Shown here in pieces: positions 23,713-27,490 of a stretch of DNA of 27,490 bases. The stretch spans positions 1 through 27,490 of the forward strand of contig JAXHUK010000143.1 in the NCBI GenBank assembly GCA_034189725.1, given 5' to 3'. The notes beneath the pieces are model-generated. The model was not told the origin of the DNA and searched no databases. It saw nothing but the letters and a program-made list of their open reading frames with translations. This DNA comes from JAXHUK01 sp034189725. GTDB taxonomy: Bacteria; Chloroflexota; Dehalococcoidia; SZUA-161. Every line of letters begins with the position of its first letter. The first letter of the stretch is position 1. The position numbers and the translations under genes were made by a program.

Positions 23713-26700
23713 CTAATCCTTCTCCAGATCACATCTAAGACATCGCTGAGCTTCTTCGATTGCCTCTGTCTCCGTCAAGCCCAACTCGACCAGTGAAAAG
23801 CCTTTAAGCCTCTTACTAACCGCTAGCGTCGGCATCGTGGGGCGAGCCTTTTCTTCCTCATCTTCCTCTTCAAACCCAGTCTGGTCTGTCTCCTTTTCGG
23901 GAAGTGCCAGTGTCTCATCTATGATTCCTGTACCGCCAAGGTACTTGTCTATGGAAATGGCCGCCTGCCTTCCCGCAGCGATTGCCTCAACAACTGATGC
24001 TGGACCGCTTACCGCGTCTCCGCCCGCGTAAACGCCTGCGATATTGGTAGCGAGCATATCCGGATCAACGCGCAACGTATTATCTTTGTTTCGGGGCAAG
24101 TCAAGATCATCAGGAATAAGCGGATTTTGACCAATAGCCCTTATGATTACATCATATTTTCTACTGAACTCGCTGCCATCTATTATTTCAGGGCGTCTCC
24201 TTCCACTCGCATCTGTTTCTCCCAACTTCATCCGCACACAACTCATATCAACATGCCCGTTACTCCGACTTATGTTAGTCGGTGCAACCAAGTACTCTAT
24301 ATTCACTCCTTCCCGCACTGCTTCCTCAATCTCTTCAGCAGCAGCAGGCATCTCATCACGAGTACGGCGATAAAGAATGGTGACATCCTTAGCTCCCAGA
24401 CGCAGAGCGGTACGAGAGGCATCTATAGCAGCGTTGCCACCACCAACGACAGCTACACTTCTGCCGAGCCGTATGCTCCTGCCCAAACTGACATCGCGAA
24501 GTAACGAGACGCAATCTATCACACCCAATGTATCTTCTCCAGAAACCCCCATCTTAATCCCAGCATGCGCCCCAATAGCGAGGAAAATCGCGTCGTATCC
24601 TTGCTCGCGAAGCGCTTCAACCGAATCCACCTTTGCATTTCTCTTTATTTCAACACCAATCTTTTCGATAGCAGCTATCTCGGCGTCCAGTACATCTTCG
24701 GGCAATCTGTATCTCGGTATACCGACTCTCATCATCCCCCCTACATCCGGTAGTGCCTCGAAGACGGTTACTGCATGACCACCAATTTTCGCCAGATAAT
24801 ACGCCGCTGTCAGCCCTGCTGGACCTGAGCCTACTATGGCTACGCGCTTTCCAGAGGGTGATGCAACCTCCAATTCGCCAAGATCAGGCGTCCGGGCATG
24901 ATCGGTAGCAAAACGTTTGAGTTCCCTTATGGCTATCGGCTCGTCGATCTGCCCTCGGCGACACTTAGCCTCACAAGGATGGAAGCAAACATAGCCACAT
25001 ACCGACGGGAACGGCATCTTCTCCCGAATAACAGCCACTGCCTCATCATATTTCCCATCCGCGATCAGACGAATGTAGCGGGGAACGTCTACACCAACAG
25101 GGCAGGTATGACTGCAAGGTGCCTTGACCAATCCCTTACATACCGCAGCAGGGCAATGTAGTTTCTTTATGTGCGATTCATATTCATCGCGGAAATAACG
25201 GATTGTGGAGAGCACGGGATTAGGGGCTGTTTGGCCCAGTCCACAGAGCGAGCCGGCCTTCACTGCCTCACCCAGCTCTACGAGCAGGTCGATATCCCCA
25301 GGGCGTCCTCTGCCATTGGTGATATCCTCCAAAATATCGAGCATCTGCTTGGTGCCCCAACGGCAAGGGATACACTTTCCGCAGGATTCAAGTTGAGTGA
25401 ACGAGAGAAAGTACTTTGCCATATCTACCATGCAGGTATCCTCATCCAGTACGACCACACCACCCGACCCCATGATAGAGCCTGCAGCCGCCAGAGTCTC
25501 ATAGTCGATAGGGGAATCAAGAAAGCTGGCAGGCAAACAACCGCCGGATGGCCCCCCGGTCTGCACTGCCTTGAAGCGCTTGCCATTAGGAACTCCTCCC
25601 CCGATATCGAAGATAAGCTCGCGCAGGGTTATTCCCATCGGCACTTCTACTAAGCCGCTATTGGCGATCTTACCGGTCAGGGCAAACACGGCAGTACCTC
25701 TGCTTTTTCCAGCGCCGATATCTGCATACCATTCCGCCCCTTCGTTAATAATCACCGGTATGCTCGCCAGGCTCTTTACATTGTTGATATTTGTCGGTTT
25801 GCCCCATAGGCCTGACTGTGCGGGGAATGGTGGCCGAGAACGGGGCATACCTCTACTCCCTTCGATTGATGCCATCAACGCTGTCTCTTCACCACAAACG
25901 AAAGCCCCTGCACCTTCCTTAATGTGCAGCACGAAACTGAAACCCGATCCCAGGATATTCTCACCGAGGAATCCACGTTGCTCTGCTTGCTCAAGAGCAA
26001 TGCGCAAACGCTTAATCGCCAGGGGATACTCAGCTCTACAATAGATGTAGCCTTCATGAGCTCCGATAGCATAGGCAGCGATGATCATTCCCTCGATAAC
26101 CGTATGTGGGTCCCCCTCCATAGTGCTTCGATCCATAAATGCGCCCGGGTCACCTTCGTCGGCATTACAAATCATGTATTTCTCCCCACCCGGGGCCTTG
26201 CGGCAGAACTCCCATTTCTGTGCCGTAGGGAAACCAGCGCCACCACGTCCTCTCAGACCTGAGCGTCGAACCTCATCTATGACCAGCTCGGGAGACATCT
26301 CTGAGAGCACTTTCCTCAGTGCTTTATAACCACCTGCAGCAATATAATCGTCTATTTTTTCCGGGTTGATGCGACCGCAGTTACGCAAGATCAAACGCTT
26401 CTGGTTTTTATAGAATCTGATCTCGCCGTAGTGAGCTACTGCTTCCCCGGTAACAGGGTCGCGGTAGAATAAGCGCTCAACAGGCTTACCTTTCACCAAA
26501 TGTGAGTGGACGATCTCTGACACATCATCTACCGTGACATGAGCGTAAAATATACCTTCAGGTTCAATGACCACAATCGGTCCCTGTTGGCAAAAACCAT
26601 GGCAACCAGTAAAATCAACCTTGATATTGGCTAACTCTGCCCGTCTCACCTCTCCTTCCAGCGCAGTGCGAATCTGCTCAGACTTGGATGAGGCACAACC

Positions 26701-26769
26701 AGTTCCCTGGCAGACCAGAACGCTGCACTGCCCATTGCTCGGGCCATTGCCATTCCCTTTCGTACCCAT
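23713..26769 (-). CDS. NuoF-like NADH/FMN subunit fused to GltD-like NAD(P)H oxidoreductase
   Basis: The 1018-residue protein has three modules. Residues 1-110 are a thioredoxin-like [2Fe-2S] domain (Cys20, 25, 56, 60). Residues 110-535 are NuoF: FMN/NADH motifs GRGGAGFPT (174-182) and NADEGDPGAF (202-211), an SLBB part, and the N3-type cluster ESCGKCIPC plus Cys509. Residues 540-1018 are GltD/NfnB-like: two further [4Fe-4S] sites (C552, C556, C591, C595, C599, C603), FAD site GSGPAGL (647-653), and a second nucleotide site VVGGGNAAID followed by LYRRTRDEMP, whose arginines suggest NADPH. An acidic linker EEEDEEE precedes the end motif RCLRCD. It starts 1 bp after the NuoE-like stop. It probably links formate oxidation to both NAD(H) and NADP(H). 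Confidence 0.9.
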   Translation of the reverse strand: MGTKGNGNGPSNGQCSVLVCQGTGCASSKSEQIRTALEGEVRRAELANIKVDFTGCHGFCQQGPIVVIEPEGIFYAHVTVDDVSEIVHSHLVKGKPVERLFYRDPVTGEAVAHYGEIRFYKNQKRLILRNCGRINPEKIDDYIAAGGYKALRKVLSEMSPELVIDEVRRSGLRGRGGAGFPTAQKWEFCRKAPGGEKYMICNADEGDPGAFMDRSTMEGDPHTVIEGMIIAAYAIGAHEGYIYCRAEYPLAIKRLRIALEQAEQRGFLGENILGSGFSFVLHIKEGAGAFVCGEETALMASIEGSRGMPRSRPPFPAQSGLWGKPTNINNVKSLASIPVIINEGAEWYADIGAGKSRGTAVFALTGKIANSGLVEVPMGITLRELIFDIGGGVPNGKRFKAVQTGGPSGGCLPASFLDSPIDYETLAAAGSIMGSGGVVVLDEDTCMVDMAKYFLSFTQLESCGKCIPCRWGTKQMLDILEDITNGRGRPGDIDLLVELGEAVKAGSLCGLGQTAPNPVLSTIRYFRDEYESHIKKLHCPAAVCKGLVKAPCSHTCPVGVDVPRYIRLIADGKYDEAVAVIREKMPFPSVCGYVCFHPCEAKCRRGQIDEPIAIRELKRFATDHARTPDLGELEVASPSGKRVAIVGSGPAGLTAAYYLAKIGGHAVTVFEALPDVGGMMRVGIPRYRLPEDVLDAEIAAIEKIGVEIKRNAKVDSVEALREQGYDAIFLAIGAHAGIKMGVSGEDTLGVIDCVSLLRDVSLGRSIRLGRSVAVVGGGNAAIDASRTALRLGAKDVTILYRRTRDEMPAAAEEIEEAVREGVNIEYLVAPTNISRSNGHVDMSCVRMKLGETDASGRRRPEIIDGSEFSRKYDVIIRAIGQNPLIPDDLDLPRNKDNTLRVDPDMLATNIAGVYAGGDAVSGPASVVEAIAAGRQAAISIDKYLGGTGIIDETLALPEKETDQTGFEEEDEEEKARPTMPTLAVSKRLKGFSLVELGLTETEAIEEAQRCLRCDLEKD

Positions 26770-26770
26770 A

Positions 26771-27295
26771 TTACTTCTCCTCTATCTCTACCCTGTGTTC
26801 AAGGACGTCAGCCACTTTTTTGGGCGTCATCTGACCATAGGTATCATTATTAATTACCATCGTCGGTGCCAAAGCGCAAGCACCAATGCAAGCCACAGTC
26901 TCCAGTGCATACTCGAAATCAGAGGTGCTTTCTCCAGGTTTTATGCCTAGCCGCCGCTCCACCTCTTTTAATACTCTCGCTCCTCCCTTTACATGACAGG
27001 CTGTTCCACGACAGACTCTAACAACATTTCGACCAGTGGGAGTAAGTTTAAACTGAGCATAAAACGTCGCCACACCAAATACCGTGCTCTCCTGTTCACC
27101 GATAAACCGGGCTATCTGTCTCATTGCTTGCTCGGGTAAATAACCAAATTCCCACTGCACTTGCTGAAGTATCGGGATCAACTCACTCTGTTCACCTTTA
27201 TATGACTTCAGTATCTCAATAACCCGGTTCTCTATATCCTTTTCATCTTCTTGAGCGCATACACAAACGTTCTCAGTCATTTGCTGTACTGTCAC
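26771..27295 (-). CDS. NuoE-like [2Fe-2S] subunit
   Basis: This 174-residue thioredoxin-fold ferredoxin of the NuoE/HydC/FdsG type carries the cluster ligands Cys95 and Cys100 (CRGTAC) and Cys136 and Cys140 (CIGAC). The N-terminal helical part includes LIPILQQVQWEFGYLP, a family hallmark, and VFGVATFYAQF follows. Its role is electron transfer between the FMN subunit and the rest of the complex. Start is GTG 27295, 6 nt after AGGAGG; ATG 27280 is too far from that site. Two extra cysteines (CVC, 11-13) lie in the non-conserved N-terminus. It is followed immediately by the NuoF/GltD gene and preceded, 95 bp away, by the edge gene on the same strand. Confidence 0.93.
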   Translation of the reverse strand: MTVQQMTENVCVCAQEDEKDIENRVIEILKSYKGEQSELIPILQQVQWEFGYLPEQAMRQIARFIGEQESTVFGVATFYAQFKLTPTGRNVVRVCRGTACHVKGGARVLKEVERRLGIKPGESTSDFEYALETVACIGACALAPTMVINNDTYGQMTPKKVADVLEHRVEIEEK

Positions 27296-27390
27296 TTCTC
27301 ACCTCCTGAAATCTCTCCTATCCATCTCACAGAGACCGATAAACCTCACAGTTTGACCATTCCCGAACACGATCCAATATCGACTAATAA

Positions 27391-27490
27391 CTACCATTTC
27401 TCCTGCTGCAAACGACACCAGACCCACGTACTCAATCGCTTGTCCAGCTTGCCAACCCACGACTCTATGCGGCGCAAATCACCCGATGCC
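27391..27490 (-). CDS. 3' end of a second gene with the FdhA-type C-terminal tail (partial)
   Basis: A minus-strand frame runs in from the right edge and ends with TAG at 27391-27393. Its 32 visible residues include IESWVGKLD and RLQQE and align without gaps with the last 32 residues of the formate dehydrogenase alpha subunit (23 identical by eye). This shows that another protein with the same C-terminal extension is encoded directly upstream of the NuoE-like gene, plausibly a second molybdopterin catalytic subunit or a partner sharing a docking tail. The rest lies outside the window, so the catalytic domain is unknown. Confidence 0.8.
   Translation of the reverse strand, partial: ASGDLRRIESWVGKLDKRLSTWVWCRLQQEKW

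Noticed and set aside
20685..27295. Respiratory complex I (nuoEFG) operon
   Set aside because: NuoE/NuoF/NuoG-like parts are present, but the NuoG-like protein has a formate-dehydrogenase active site, NuoF is fused to GltD, and no membrane subunits are seen.

Overview
The window reads like accessory and core chromosome of a Chloroflexota bacterium, most likely class Dehalococcoidia or a close relative. This is inferred from gene content, not from a marker tree. The basis is three tandem DUF2298 (Chlor_Arch_YYY) membrane proteins next to a TIGR03663/Agl23-type membrane protein, a combination I associate with Chloroflexota and Archaea, together with an fdhA/nuoE/nuoF-like oxidoreductase operon and palindromic intergenic repeats. 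No complete mobile element, CRISPR array, rRNA or convincing whole tRNA was seen.

Left part (1-4650): the 3' end of a membrane protein gene faces rsmE and dnaJ, which lie on the minus strand. The space between is rich in hairpins and includes a perfect 34-bp palindrome. dnaJ and rnc are divergent; both have readable sigma70-type promoters, and the rnc promoter has a perfect palindrome overlapping its -10. rnc and ftsY form a tight plus-strand pair followed by a palindromic repeat element.

Middle (4652-15759): a plus-strand block of six envelope genes. It holds three DUF2298 proteins, one TIGR03663/Agl23-like protein, one lysylphosphatidylglycerol-synthase/UPF0104-type integral membrane protein, and an FAD-dependent amine-oxidase/desaturase-like protein whose start overlaps the preceding stop. 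The best reading is a lipid-linked glycan or cell-surface assembly locus, but the substrate is unknown.

Patchwork (15760-20680): a 72-residue four-cysteine protein gene with a perfect TTGACA-N17-TATAAT promoter; a repeat element flanked by a coding-like scrap; an iron-sulfur flavoprotein fused to an SCP2 domain, coupled to an alpha/beta hydrolase; a 29-codon stump of a second hydrolase copy; and a MarR regulator coupled to an SDR epimerase/dehydratase. A strong bidirectional hairpin separates this from the next operon.

Right part (20685-27490): a minus-strand redox operon, in transcription order [truncated gene at the window edge] - NuoE-like - NuoF/GltD fusion - molybdopterin formate dehydrogenase alpha subunit with a Cys active site. 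The truncated edge gene carries the same unusual C-terminal tail as the formate dehydrogenase subunit, so a second related catalytic subunit probably lies just outside. The NuoF/GltD fusion carries both an NADH/FMN site and a GltD-type FAD/NAD(P)H module, which makes an NAD(P)-linked, possibly bifurcating, formate dehydrogenase a reasonable hypothesis.
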